Assembly: GCA_021776095.1 (NCBI GenBank)
Contig: JAJFGO010000118.1
Span: 1 to 64,000, forward strand
DNA length: 64,000 bases
Source of the DNA: Kiloniellaceae bacterium
Lineage (GTDB): Bacteria; Pseudomonadota; Alphaproteobacteria; Kiloniellales; J153
Reading direction: 5' to 3'
In this document: positions 5,706-14,985 of the stretch, piece by piece
Layout of the letters: every line of letters begins with the position of its first letter
Numbering within the stretch: position 1 is the stretch's first letter
Program-made: the position numbers and the translations under genes
Notes under the pieces: model-generated
Told to the model about the DNA's origin: nothing
The model's database searches: none
What the model saw: only the letters and a program-made list of their open reading frames with translations

Positions 5706-8423
5706 CTATTCTGCGGCCAAGATTTGGTTCAAGGCCGATCCCGGTTTGTTCAGATCGGCGAAGCTGCCCTGTTCGACGATCCGCCCATCTTGCATGATAA
5801 GAACGCGCGCGAAGTGCTCGCAGCTTTGCGGCCGCTGCAGAACCCAAATCACGCCGCGCCCCTTACGCCGCTCCAGAACATTGCGTTGCAGCCGGTCTTG
5901 GGTCGCTAGGTCCATGACCGCGAGACCGTCGTTGACGATCAGAACATCCGGCCGTTTCAACAACACGCGCGCCAGGCCGAGTTTCTGACGCTGCGCCGCG
6001 CTCAAGCGCTTGCCGCCGACGCTGACTTGAAAATCCAAACCCGCCTCGACGACGGCCGCGCGCAGGCCCAACGCACTTAAAAGATCTGTCATGATCAGTC
6101 GGACGGTCTCTTCCGCCTTGGCCTGGCCATGGGCGACACGGCCGAAGAGGATATTGTCCTGCAAGGAGGCCGCCCCATTGTAGGCGTCGGGGTCGTAGAT
6201 CGCGACCGCATGGGGATCTTCGCGTTTCAGACGTTCGGCAAAGAGCTTGCGCGCCGCCACGGCGCGCGCCTCGATGGAGTCGTTGATCAGGCCGAGACGA
6301 TGACGGGCCTCGCTATAATTCAAGGGCAGACCGCGCAACGCCAGGCGATCCGGCGGGCCCAGTGCGTCCTTGCCCTGTTTTTCGACCTTGGCGATATAAC
6401 TGCCGAAATCCGCCAGATCGTCGGCGTCGATGAAGCTGAACTGTTCGAAGAACGGATGGCCGGGCGGTAGGTCTGCGAAAATTTCCAGCATGGTGCGGGC
6501 GATGGAGATCCCCATGTCGAGCATGGATTCGTCCAGCCCCGCGTCCTTCAGGACCGCGCCCATCAACTCGTTCTTGGCCAAGGCGCCGAGCATGTATTCC
6601 GGCTTGCGCGGGGTGCCGAACAAAAGGTTTTCAGCCAAAGTTGCGTTCTGGTTGTAGGAATCCGGATCGAAACGGATGACCAGATTCTCGGCCTTTTCCT
6701 CGATCAGGCGCTTGGGTAAGGCCGCGCGCGCCTGCAGGATAGCCTCGGCGATCTCGGGCCGGGCCTCGGCGTCGATCGTGCCGCTGAGGCCGAAGCGATA
6801 GACGTCGTCTGCCATATCGACCAGCTTGAGCACCTCGACGATCTGTTCGTCGATATCCTCAGGCCCCGTGGCGCCGGCCGCCGCGTAATCGGTCCAGTCC
6901 GCTTCGAAATCCAAAGTCGTGTTGCCGGCGCGCAGGCTTTCCGCGACCCAGGCCTTGCGGCGCACGCGCCGTGCCGGAGTGTCCTCGGGCTCCCGCAGCG
7001 GCCGGTGGCGTAGGCCGTACAACAGGTTTTCGCGCACCGACTGCGGGAAGAAAAAAGTGTCCTGCCCCAGGTAACCGATCCGCTGGCCGGTGATCGATTG
7101 CGGCATCTTGGTCAAATCGCGCGTGCCGATCCGTATGCTGCCTGAGGATGGCATGGCCAAACGGGCCAGGATCATCGCCAAGTGATCCTTGCCCGATCCG
7201 GCGGGGCCGAGGATCGCGATATGATCGCTCGAATCGACGGTGAAGCTAGCCGACCGAACCAGCCGGTTGCCGGATTCATCGGTCAGGGAAACCGCCGAAA
7301 GGCTAAGCGGCCCCGCCAGGGGCTCGCTGGCGTCCTGCTCCGGGTCTTGGACCTCCGGCTCGAGGATTTCCGGCGGCTGAAACTGCTCGATCACCTGGTC
7401 GTATTTGATCTGCACGTCGGCGCGCTGCTGTTCCCAGTCGATCAACTCCTTAATCGGCCCCGGCAGGTCCTTGTAGGCGAAAATGACCGCGACCAAGGCG
7501 CCGACGTCTAGATAGCCGCGGATCGCCAAGACTCCCCCGCCGCCGTAAAAAATGAAAGGCGTGAGCTGGGCCAGGAAATTGTTGACGAACTTGACCATGA
7601 ACTTGCGCTGGAAAATCTCGTAGCGGATCTCGAAGATCCGCCCCAGACGGCTGGCCAGGTCGCTGCGCTCCAGGTTCGAGGTGTCGTGGGAATGGATTTC
7701 GACCGCGCCGTCAACCACTTCCGCGATGCGCCCGGCCAGTTGGCGCGCGGTCAACTGCCGTTGCCGGCCCAGGCGCAGAATGGGCAACCGCATCCTGGGC
7801 ACCAGGTAGGTTTGGAAGGCCACGATGACGGCGGCGACCAAACCAAGCCAGACGTTTTGGGTCAGGATAAAGATCATGGCCGTGATTGCCTGGCCGCCCA
7901 GAAAGGCGGGGGTGACGAAGGCGTCGCCAATGAAGCCGCCCAGGGGCTCGACCTCGTCCTTAATCATGGTTGCCGCTTCGGCCTGCTTGACCTTGCGGAT
8001 ATAGGGAATCGGAAATCGCAGAATGCGGTCGCTCAGCTCATAGCGCAGCCGGCGCAGCATGCGCTCGCCCATGCGACCCTTGCCGGTGTTGATCGAATAC
8101 TTGAAGCCGCTGTTAATGAGATAGAGGATCACGTAGGTGAAGGTCAGGGACAGCAACAGGCCCTGTTGCTCCAACGAAAATCCATCGAACAGCTCGACTG
8201 GAGCGCCGGTCAGAGCTTCGCCAAAGGGCAGGTCGAAAGCCAGGAAGGATTGGCTATCCGCCGCCGACTCGAAACCCTCGCCCAAAATCCCCCGATTTAC
8301 GATTTGCTTGGGCAGATCGAGCGACAAGAAATAAAAGGGCATGGATAACAACACGAGCAGAAGGATCGCAATCTGCTCGCGTTTTGAGTGCCGCCAGATG
8401 TATTTGAAAAGGTTCGGTTCCAT
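5706..8423 (-). CDS. Very large ABC exporter (TMD-NBD fusion) with degenerate, repeat-expanded ATPase domain
   Basis: A 905-residue protein, against about 600 for normal half-transporters. Residues 1-340 form an ABC exporter membrane domain. The NBD has a Walker A (406-413) reading GPAGSGKD, with Asp in place of Ser/Thr, and a Q-loop near Q454. About 280 extra residues then separate these from the rest. The signature motif reads LSAAQ (807-811), the Walker B Asp (D832) is followed by Gly instead of the catalytic Glu, and the switch His is Gln (Q863). The insertion contains two further Q-loop-like copies, at 585-603 (FDPDSYNQNATLAENLLFG) and 743-761 (YDPDAYNGAASLQDNILFG), resembling 457-470. 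ATP hydrolysis is doubtful. First gene of a leftward operon. Substrate unknown, possibly a glycan or lipid. Confidence 0.85.
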   Translation of the reverse strand: MEPNLFKYIWRHSKREQIAILLLVLLSMPFYFLSLDLPKQIVNRGILGEGFESAADSQSFLAFDLPFGEALTGAPVELFDGFSLEQQGLLLSLTFTYVILYLINSGFKYSINTGKGRMGERMLRRLRYELSDRILRFPIPYIRKVKQAEAATMIKDEVEPLGGFIGDAFVTPAFLGGQAITAMIFILTQNVWLGLVAAVIVAFQTYLVPRMRLPILRLGRQRQLTARQLAGRIAEVVDGAVEIHSHDTSNLERSDLASRLGRIFEIRYEIFQRKFMVKFVNNFLAQLTPFIFYGGGGVLAIRGYLDVGALVAVIFAYKDLPGPIKELIDWEQQRADVQIKYDQVIEQFQPPEILEPEVQDPEQDASEPLAGPLSLSAVSLTDESGNRLVRSASFTVDSSDHIAILGPAGSGKDHLAMILARLAMPSSGSIRIGTRDLTKMPQSITGQRIGYLGQDTFFFPQSVRENLLYGLRHRPLREPEDTPARRVRRKAWVAESLRAGNTTLDFEADWTDYAAAGATGPEDIDEQIVEVLKLVDMADDVYRFGLSGTIDAEARPEIAEAILQARAALPKRLIEEKAENLVIRFDPDSYNQNATLAENLLFGTPRKPEYMLGALAKNELMGAVLKDAGLDESMLDMGISIARTMLEIFADLPPGHPFFEQFSFIDADDLADFGSYIAKVEKQGKDALGPPDRLALRGLPLNYSEARHRLGLINDSIEARAVAARKLFAERLKREDPHAVAIYDPDAYNGAASLQDNILFGRVAHGQAKAEETVRLIMTDLLSALGLRAAVVEAGLDFQVSVGGKRLSAAQRQKLGLARVLLKRPDVLIVNDGLAVMDLATQDRLQRNVLERRKGRGVIWVLQRPQSCEHFARVLIMQDGRIVEQGSFADLNKPGSALNQILAAE

Positions 8424-8653
8424 CGGGTCCGAGGGTTTGCGGCGGGAAAAAGCGGGCCGCTGCCTCGCCTATCCCAAGAATCTGGCGCGACATTATCTCA
8501 ATGCCCAGGTGTGGTAAACTGGCCGCCGTGGTCCCGCCCGGCCGCGCGCCGGGCCTGAACCGGGCTCCGGCGGGGCAGGGCTTGCGCTCTTAGGTCCGGG
8601 TGCCCTAGTCTTGCCAAGAAACGGGGCTGCGGCCCAATGGGGGGGGAAGAGTC

Positions 8654-9898
8654 ATGGGCCCGGGCCGCAAGAACAAGCGCGTCCTTATCTACAGTCACGA
8701 TAGTTTCGGCCTCGGCCATTTGCGCCGATGCCGAGAAATCGCGCACAGCCTGGTCGGCGCCATGAACAACCTGACCGTGCTGATACTATCGGGGTCGCCG
8801 ATCATCGGCAGTTTCGATTTCCGCTCGCGCGTGGATTTCGTGCGGATTCCCGGGGTCATCAAGTTGCGCAACGGCGAATATACGCCGCTCAATTTGCACA
8901 TCGACATCGAAGATACCCTGGCAATCCGCGCTTCGATCGTCGAGCACACGGCGAAGATCTTCGATCCCGATCTCTTCTTAGTGGACAAAGAGCCGCTCGG
9001 CTTGCGCGGCGAGGTCAAGAGCACCTTGGCCATGCTGAAGGCGCGCGGCACGCCCTGCATCTTGGGCCTGCGCGACGTCATGGACGATCCGGCGGTGCTG
9101 GCGACCGAATGGCAGCGCAAGAAGGCCCTGCCGGCGCTGACCGAATACTACGATTCCATTTGGGTCTACGGCTTGCCGCAAATCTGCGATCCGCTGGACG
9201 GCATGGACGTGCCGGATTCCTTGCGCCGCAAGACCACCTTCAGCGGCTATTTGAACCGGCATGTGCCCGAGACCGCGCCCTTGTTCGTGCCGGAGAAGAT
9301 CGCCGATCCCTTCATTCTGGTCACGGTCGGCGGCGGCGGCGACGGCGAGGAGATCATCGACTGGGTGCTGTCGGCCTACGAAGCCGACCCGGACCTGCCG
9401 TATCCGGCCCTGGTCGTTCTCGGCCCCTTCATGGGCGCCCAGCATCAGGCGGATTTCCTGCAGCGGGCCAGCCGCCTGCCCAATGTGGAGGCGATCACCT
9501 TCGACGCCCACATCGAGAGCCTGATGGCGCGGGCTATCGGCGTGGTCTGCATGGGCGGCTACAACACGTTCTGCGAGGTGCTGTCCTTCGACAAACGAGC
9601 CTTGGTGGTGCCGCGCACGACGCCGCGCCTGGAACAATTCATCCGCGCTTCTCGCGCCCAGGACTTGGGCTTGGTCAAGATGCTCGAAGACGATGGCGTG
9701 CGCGACCCGCGCGTCATGGCGACCGCCTTACGCAATTTGCCGCAGCAGGCCGCACCGTCGAGTGTGGTTGTGCCGGGATTGCTCGACGGCCGGGCCAATG
9801 TGATCAAGTTGACACAGCAGTGGCTCGCCCGCGGCGATACCCGGTTTTCAGTCGCGCCGGAGATTCAACCCCAGGCGGCGTTGCAAGGCGGCGACTGA
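8654..9898 (+). CDS. Predicted MurG-like glycosyltransferase (COG4671 type)
   Basis: A 414-residue GT-B fold protein. The N-terminus RVLIYSHDSFGLGHLRRC is the glycine-rich acceptor-side loop typical of predicted glycosyltransferases related to MurG. The C-terminal half contains VTVGGGGDG and the donor-binding block CMGGYNTFCEVLSF. No membrane segments or signal peptide are seen, so it probably acts at the cytoplasmic face. It opens a rightward operon divergent from the ABC operon, with 230 bases between the two. It shares its architecture with the product at 12988-14157. Sugar donor and acceptor are unknown. Confidence 0.82.
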   Translation: MGPGRKNKRVLIYSHDSFGLGHLRRCREIAHSLVGAMNNLTVLILSGSPIIGSFDFRSRVDFVRIPGVIKLRNGEYTPLNLHIDIEDTLAIRASIVEHTAKIFDPDLFLVDKEPLGLRGEVKSTLAMLKARGTPCILGLRDVMDDPAVLATEWQRKKALPALTEYYDSIWVYGLPQICDPLDGMDVPDSLRRKTTFSGYLNRHVPETAPLFVPEKIADPFILVTVGGGGDGEEIIDWVLSAYEADPDLPYPALVVLGPFMGAQHQADFLQRASRLPNVEAITFDAHIESLMARAIGVVCMGGYNTFCEVLSFDKRALVVPRTTPRLEQFIRASRAQDLGLVKMLEDDGVRDPRVMATALRNLPQQAAPSSVVVPGLLDGRANVIKLTQQWLARGDTRFSVAPEIQPQAALQGGD

Positions 9899-9958
9899 GG
9901 CGCCCGGCGCGCAAGCCCGGCTTGACGGCGCCCGCCGCCGATCCCTAACGTCACGGCC

Positions 9959-11239
9959 ATGACCCCGCTCCGCCAAGACACCGCCGCCGGCGGCGAGCTC
10001 GCCGTGGTTTTGAAAGGCTATCCGCGCCTTTCGGAAACCTTCATCGCGCAGGAAATCCATGCCCTGGAGCGGCGTGGCCTGCGTTTGCGGCTCTATTCCC
10101 TGCGCCACCCCAGCGACCCGGCGATCCATCCGGTACACCGCGAGATCGCCGCGCCGGTGGTCTACCTGCCGGAGTACCTGAAGGACGATCCGGGCCGGGT
10201 CTGGCGTGCCTGGCGCCGGGTCCGGTACATGCCCGGCTATCCGGCCGCCCGGCGCGCTTTCCTGCGCGATGTGGCGCGCGATCGTAGCGCCAACCGGCTG
10301 CGCCGTTTCGGCCAGGCCTGCGTGCTGGCGGCGGAGCTGCCGGCCACGGTCGGGCGGATCTATGCCCACTTCCTACACACTCCGGCCTCGGTCGCCCGCT
10401 ATGCCGCCGCGATCGCCGGTCTGCCCTGGTGCGTTTCCGCCCACGCCAAGGACATCTGGACCTCGCCGGTCTGGGAGAAGCGCGAGAAATTGGCGGACGC
10501 CGACTGGGCAGTGACCTGCACCGCCGTTGGCCGCGACCACCTAGCCGGGCTGGCGCCGAACCCGGAGAAGGTCGGGCTGGTCTATCACGGCCTGGATTTC
10601 AGCCGTTTCACCGCCCCCGAAACCGAACGCCTGGCCGGCGATGGCGACGGCGGCGCTGCGGACGGTGCGGTGCGTCTGTTGTCGGTCGGGCGTTTGGTCG
10701 AAAAGAAGGGCACCGACGATCTGCTCGCCGCCTTGGGGCACCTGCCGGTGGATCTGAACTGGCATTTGACCCACGTCGGTGGTGGTGAGTTGAAGGCGGT
10801 TTTGGAGGCACGGGCCGAGCAGTTGGGCCTGAACGGGCGGATAGCCTGGCTCGGGCCGCAGCCGCAGGAGCGCTTGCTGCGCGAATACCGCGCGGCAGAA
10901 CTTTTCGTTCTGGCCAGCCGGATCGCCGCGGACGGCGACCGCGACGGCCTGCCCAACGTTCTCATGGAGGCGCAAAGCCAGGGTCTGGCCTGCGTGTCCA
11001 CGCGGGTCGCCGCAATTCCCGAGTTGATCGAGGACGGCACGACCGGTTGCCTGGTCCCGCCCGGCGATCCGGCGGCGCTGGCCGGTGCGCTCGAACGCTT
11101 GATCCGCGATCCGGGGGCGCGCGCGGACCTGGGCGCGGCGGGCGCACGCCGGGTGCGCGAAGGCTTCGCCATGGAACAGGGTATCGAGGCCTTGCTGGCC
11201 CGTTTTGGCACGCCCTCGGCCCTGGCGGCGGTCCAGTGA
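9959..11239 (+). CDS. Glycosyltransferase family 4 protein (WcaL/colanic-acid-type)
   Basis: A 426-residue GT4 enzyme. The N-terminus VLKGYPRLSETFIAQEIHAL is characteristic of exopolysaccharide transferases of the colanic acid WcaL type. The C-terminal lobe carries LLSVGRLVEKKGTDDL and the retaining GT4 block SRIAADGDRDGLPNVLMEA with the E-x7-E-like acidic pair, then STRVAAIPELI. It follows the first transferase after 60 bases and precedes another GT4 gene at 11268. A role in building a cell-surface or exported polysaccharide is inferred from family and context. The sugar is unknown. Confidence 0.88.
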   Translation: MTPLRQDTAAGGELAVVLKGYPRLSETFIAQEIHALERRGLRLRLYSLRHPSDPAIHPVHREIAAPVVYLPEYLKDDPGRVWRAWRRVRYMPGYPAARRAFLRDVARDRSANRLRRFGQACVLAAELPATVGRIYAHFLHTPASVARYAAAIAGLPWCVSAHAKDIWTSPVWEKREKLADADWAVTCTAVGRDHLAGLAPNPEKVGLVYHGLDFSRFTAPETERLAGDGDGGAADGAVRLLSVGRLVEKKGTDDLLAALGHLPVDLNWHLTHVGGGELKAVLEARAEQLGLNGRIAWLGPQPQERLLREYRAAELFVLASRIAADGDRDGLPNVLMEAQSQGLACVSTRVAAIPELIEDGTTGCLVPPGDPAALAGALERLIRDPGARADLGAAGARRVREGFAMEQGIEALLARFGTPSALAAVQ

Positions 11240-11267
11240 GTCCCTGTATCGAACGCGGCCGGCCCAG

Positions 11268-12398
11268 GTGAGGGTAGCCTTCTATGCGCCGCTCAAGCCG
11301 CCCGATCATCCGATGCCCTCGGGCGACCGGCGCGTGGCCCGCCTGCTCATGGCCGCGCTGGAGCGGGCCGGCCACCGGGTCGACCTGGCCAGCCGCCTGC
11401 GCACCTGGGACGGGGCCGGCGATCCGGCACGTCAGGCCCGCCTGGCCGGTCTCGGCGGCACCCTGGCGGCCCGCCTGCTGCGGCGCTACCGGGCCCAGCC
11501 GGGGACGCGGCCGGATCTCTGGTTCACCTATCACCTCTATTACAAGGCGCCGGACTGGATCGGACCCAGGGTCTCCAGCGCGCTCGAAATCCCTTACGTG
11601 GTGGCGGAGGCCTCGTTGGCCATGAAGCGGGCCGGGGGACCCTGGGCTTTGGGGCACGACGCGACCCTAGGGGCCTTGGACCAGGCCCGCGCCGTGATCT
11701 CTCTGAACCCAGCCGACGAACCGGCCTTGCCCGACCAGGCTCCGCTTCATCGCTTGGCCCCGTTCCTGGACCCGGGCCCTTATGACGCGGCCAATGAGGG
11801 CCGTGCGGCGCGGCGTCGCGACCTCGCCAATGTCTGCGGCGCGGACCCCGCGCGGCCTTGGTTGCTCGCGGTTGCCATGATGCGCCCCGGCGACAAGCTT
11901 GCTTCCTACCGTCTGCTGGCCGATGCGCTCGGGCGCACGACGGGCCCGGCGTGGGACCTCTTGATCGTGGGCGACGGGCCCGCCCGCGGTGAGGTCGAGC
12001 TGGCCTTCGGCGCCGCGCCGCCCGGCCGAGTTCATTTCCTGGGCGCCTTGGCGGCCGAGGATTTAGCGGGTCTATATGCTGCTTGCGATGTCCTGACTTG
12101 GCCCGCGATCAATGAAGCCTACGGCATGGCCCTCTTGGAGGCGCAGGCCGCCGGACTGCCGGTGGTGGCGGGCGACAGCGGCGGCGTCTCCGCGATCGTG
12201 CGCCATGACGAGAGCGGCCTCTTGACGCCACCCGGGGATGCGACCGCCTTCGCGGTAGCACTGGACAGCTTGCTCGGCGCGCCGGCCCGGCGTCAAGCCA
12301 TGGCCGAAGCGGCGCGCGCCCAAGTGGCCGCGTGCCACGGCCTGGACCGGGCGGCTGCCCGCCTCGACCGTATCCTCCGTGAGGCCGTGGCTCCGTGA
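11268..12398 (+). CDS. Glycosyltransferase family 4 protein
   Basis: About 376 residues starting at GTG 11268, where VRVAFYAPLKPPDHPMPSGD gives the beta-1 strand and acceptor loop of GT4 enzymes. A longer frame from 11205 would overlap the previous gene and has no family match upstream. The C-terminal lobe shows WLLAVAMMRPGDKL, VHFLGAL and the donor-site block EAYGMALLEAQAAGLPVVA. The stop overlaps the GTG of the histidine phosphatase gene (GTGA), so translation is coupled. It is probably one of several sequential sugar transferases in this operon. Donor and acceptor are unknown. Confidence 0.85.
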   Translation: MRVAFYAPLKPPDHPMPSGDRRVARLLMAALERAGHRVDLASRLRTWDGAGDPARQARLAGLGGTLAARLLRRYRAQPGTRPDLWFTYHLYYKAPDWIGPRVSSALEIPYVVAEASLAMKRAGGPWALGHDATLGALDQARAVISLNPADEPALPDQAPLHRLAPFLDPGPYDAANEGRAARRRDLANVCGADPARPWLLAVAMMRPGDKLASYRLLADALGRTTGPAWDLLIVGDGPARGEVELAFGAAPPGRVHFLGALAAEDLAGLYAACDVLTWPAINEAYGMALLEAQAAGLPVVAGDSGGVSAIVRHDESGLLTPPGDATAFAVALDSLLGAPARRQAMAEAARAQVAACHGLDRAAARLDRILREAVAP

Positions 12399-12991
12399 TC
12401 CCGCTGGTTGTAATCCGCCATGGGCCGACCGCATGGAACGCCGAGGGGCGAATTCAGGGGCGCAGCGACGTGCCACTTTCCCCGAATGGGCGGGCGGCGG
12501 TGCGGTCGTGGCGCTTGCCGCCGGGGGTTGGCGGCCCGGGTTGGACTTGGCTGTGCAGCTCCTTGTCGCGCGCGCGCGAGACCGCGCACCTGCTCGACCC
12601 GGCGGCAGACCCGCGCGAGCATCCGGCGCTGATCGAAATGAACTGGGGCGCTTGGGAGGGCCGCGTGCTGGCTGAGCTGCGCCTCGCCGGCGGGTCGGAA
12701 ATGATCGAGGCCGAGGCGCGCGGGCTCGACTTCCGGCCGCCGGACGGGGAATCGCCGCGCGATGTCCAGGCTCGCCTGGTTCCGTTTCTGGAGTCCTTGG
12801 CGCGGGTGGCGGTGCCGTGCTTCGCGGTTACCCACAAGGGCGTGATCCGGGCCCTGTACGCGCTGGCCAGCGGCTGGGACATGACCGGCCGGCCGCCGGA
12901 AAAACTGCGCGATGCCTGCGCCCATGGCTTTGCGCTCGATGATCAGGGACGGCCCCAAGTGAAGCGCCTCAACCTGGACTTGGTCCCGTGA
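12395..12991 (+). CDS. Histidine phosphatase family protein (phosphoglycerate-mutase-like)
   Basis: A 198-residue protein with the catalytic RHG motif at the N-terminus (LVVIRHGPTAWN), a second phosphate-binding Arg in SSLSRARETA, an acidic general-acid segment (EMNWGAWEG) and the second His in FAVTHKGVIRA. This is the branch of small-molecule phosphatases rather than a glycolytic mutase. GTG start and stop both overlap neighbouring genes by four bases, so it belongs firmly to the glycosyltransferase operon. It may dephosphorylate a sugar-phosphate or sugar-lipid intermediate, which is inference from context. Confidence 0.88.
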   Translation: MIPLVVIRHGPTAWNAEGRIQGRSDVPLSPNGRAAVRSWRLPPGVGGPGWTWLCSSLSRARETAHLLDPAADPREHPALIEMNWGAWEGRVLAELRLAGGSEMIEAEARGLDFRPPDGESPRDVQARLVPFLESLARVAVPCFAVTHKGVIRALYALASGWDMTGRPPEKLRDACAHGFALDDQGRPQVKRLNLDLVP

Positions 12992-14157
12992 GCGCTCCAA
13001 GCGCGCCCGCCGAGGTCATGATCTACGTTCAGCACCTGCTCGGCATTGGGCATTTGCGCCGCGCCGCGGTGATCGCGCGGGCCGCCGCCGAGGCCGGCCT
13101 ATCGACCGTCCTGGTCAGCGGCGGCCCACCTGTGCCGGGGCTGGATAGCGGAGAGGCCCGCCTGATCCAGTTGCCGCCCTTGAGCGCCCAGGACGAAAGC
13201 TTCGCGGTGTTGGTCGACCGGAACGGCCGGCCGGCCGACGAGGCTTATAAGGCGGCACGGCGTGCCACCCTGTTGGACCTCTTCGGCACGCTGCGCCCGC
13301 GCATCCTCATGACCGAGATGTTTCCCTTCGGCCGGCGCCAGATGCGCTTTGAACTCTTGCCTCTGATTGAGCGCGCCCGGGCGGCGCGCCCGCGCCCCAG
13401 CATTCTGTGCTCCCTGCGCGATGTGCTGACCACTCACAAGAAACCCGGTAAGACCGAATGGATGTTGGAGACCTTCGCCCAGCTCTACGATCTCGCATTA
13501 GTGCACGGCGATCCCGATATCCTGCCGCTCGAACGCAGCCTGCCGCGCGCCACCGAAGTTGCCGAGCGCCTGCGCTACACCGGCTATGTCCTGGAACCGC
13601 CACCGCCAAGCCCGACGAGCGATCCCAGCGGCGAGGTCATCGTCTCAACCGGCGGCGGCGCCGTGGCCGGGCCTTTGATCGAGGCCGCCATGGCGGCCCG
13701 CGCGCTCGGAACCTTGGCGGATGTGCCTTGGCGGGTCTTGGTTGGTCCGGCCTTGCCCGAGGCGGACTTCCGCGATTTCGTGGCGCGCGCGCCGCACGGC
13801 GTCACGGTGGAGCGGGCCCGGCCGGATTTCCGGGCACTGCTGGCGCACGCACGGCTTTCGATCAGCCAGGGCGGTTACAATACCGTGATGGATGTCCTGG
13901 CCGCCGAGGTACCCGCCGTGGTGGTTCCGTTCAGCACCTTGGGCGAGACCGAGCAGGCCTTGCGCGCCCGGGTCTTCGCGGCGCGCGGTTTATTGTCCGT
14001 CGTGATCGAGGACCCGCCGAGCGCCGAGGCCGTGGCGCGCGGCGTGCAAGAGGCACTGAACGCGCCGCCGCGCGGCTTGGCGGGGGTTCGCGTTGACGGC
14101 GCCGCTGAAACCGCCCGCATCCTGGCGGCCATGGCTGGTGACCGCGCGATATGCTGA
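12988..14157 (+). CDS. Predicted MurG-like glycosyltransferase (COG4671 type), second in cluster
   Basis: A 389-residue GT-B protein beginning at GTG 12988 (overlap GTGA with the phosphatase). The N-terminal loop MIYVQHLLGIGHLRRAAVI parallels that of the transferase at 8654, so the two are paralogues of the same family. VIVSTGGGAV opens the C-terminal domain and SISQGGYNTVMDVLAAEVPA is the donor-binding block, followed by ETEQALRA. It contains few charged insertions and no membrane segment. It probably adds a sugar in the same pathway as its neighbours. Specificity is unknown. Confidence 0.83.
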   Translation: MSAPSAPAEVMIYVQHLLGIGHLRRAAVIARAAAEAGLSTVLVSGGPPVPGLDSGEARLIQLPPLSAQDESFAVLVDRNGRPADEAYKAARRATLLDLFGTLRPRILMTEMFPFGRRQMRFELLPLIERARAARPRPSILCSLRDVLTTHKKPGKTEWMLETFAQLYDLALVHGDPDILPLERSLPRATEVAERLRYTGYVLEPPPPSPTSDPSGEVIVSTGGGAVAGPLIEAAMAARALGTLADVPWRVLVGPALPEADFRDFVARAPHGVTVERARPDFRALLAHARLSISQGGYNTVMDVLAAEVPAVVVPFSTLGETEQALRARVFAARGLLSVVIEDPPSAEAVARGVQEALNAPPRGLAGVRVDGAAETARILAAMAGDRAIC

Positions 14158-14163
14158 TATAAC

Positions 14164-14985
14164 GTGGCCATGAACGATTGGTCCGATCTGACCCTAGAAC
14201 TGGATGCTTGGCGCGATGCCGGGCGCGGGGCCAGCTTTTGGTGGCGCGACGACGACGCCGTGGAGCCCACGCCGGCGCTCGAGCGTCTGCTTGCTCTGGC
14301 CGAGCGGCACGCCGTGCCCTTGATGCTGGCGGTCGTTCCGGCCAAGGCGAACGAGGCGCTGGCCATCAGGCTGGCGCGGGCCGGGCCCGGTGTGGTGCCG
14401 GTTCAGCACGGTTTCGCGCACCTCAGCTACGCGCCGCCCGGCGAACGGAGTTGGGAATTGGGCGGCCATCGCCCCCTGGCCGAGGTCTTGGCCGACTTGA
14501 GGCGCGGATGGGCGCGCATGGACGTGCTGTTCGGCGAGGACTGGCTGCCGGTCATGGTGCCGCCGTGGAACCGGATCGATGCCCAGGTGGTCGCGGCCTT
14601 GGGCACGCTCGGCTACTGCGGTCTGTCCGCCGCCGGTCCGCGCAAGGGCCTCTATGCCGCCCCCGGCGTAATCCAGGTCAACGCGCACGCCGATATCATG
14701 CGCTGGACCCCGCCGCGCGGTTTCTTGGGCGCCGAAGGCGCGCTCAAGCGCTTGCTGGCTCATCTTCGCGATCGCCGGCTCGGCCGCGCAGATCCTGAGG
14801 AGCCGAGCGGCCTTTTGACCCACCACTTGGCCCACGACGCGGGCTGCTGGGGTTTCCTCGAACGCCTAATGACCACCCTTGGCACCCATCCAGCGGCCGA
14901 ATTCGTCGCCCCGCGGGCCGTCTTCGCGGTCCAAAAAGAGGTTGGCGGCCAGGCGGCGGCAGACGACAGGCGCGGCGCGGCATGA
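14164..14985 (+). CDS. Polysaccharide deacetylase family protein
   Basis: About 273 residues from GTG 14164; an ATG at 14170 is equally possible. ASFWWRDDDAVEPT gives the NodB-type metal-binding Asp pair, VPVQHGFAHLSY the His-rich metal motif, and VMVPPWNRID the substrate-groove strand. This layout is that of a CE4-type deacetylase variant with no signal peptide, so it probably acts in the cytoplasm on a lipid-linked or nucleotide sugar. Its stop overlaps the next start (ATGA). In the operon it could remove acetyl groups from the product of the neighbouring transferases. Confidence 0.8.
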   Translation: MAMNDWSDLTLELDAWRDAGRGASFWWRDDDAVEPTPALERLLALAERHAVPLMLAVVPAKANEALAIRLARAGPGVVPVQHGFAHLSYAPPGERSWELGGHRPLAEVLADLRRGWARMDVLFGEDWLPVMVPPWNRIDAQVVAALGTLGYCGLSAAGPRKGLYAAPGVIQVNAHADIMRWTPPRGFLGAEGALKRLLAHLRDRRLGRADPEEPSGLLTHHLAHDAGCWGFLERLMTTLGTHPAAEFVAPRAVFAVQKEVGGQAAADDRRGAA

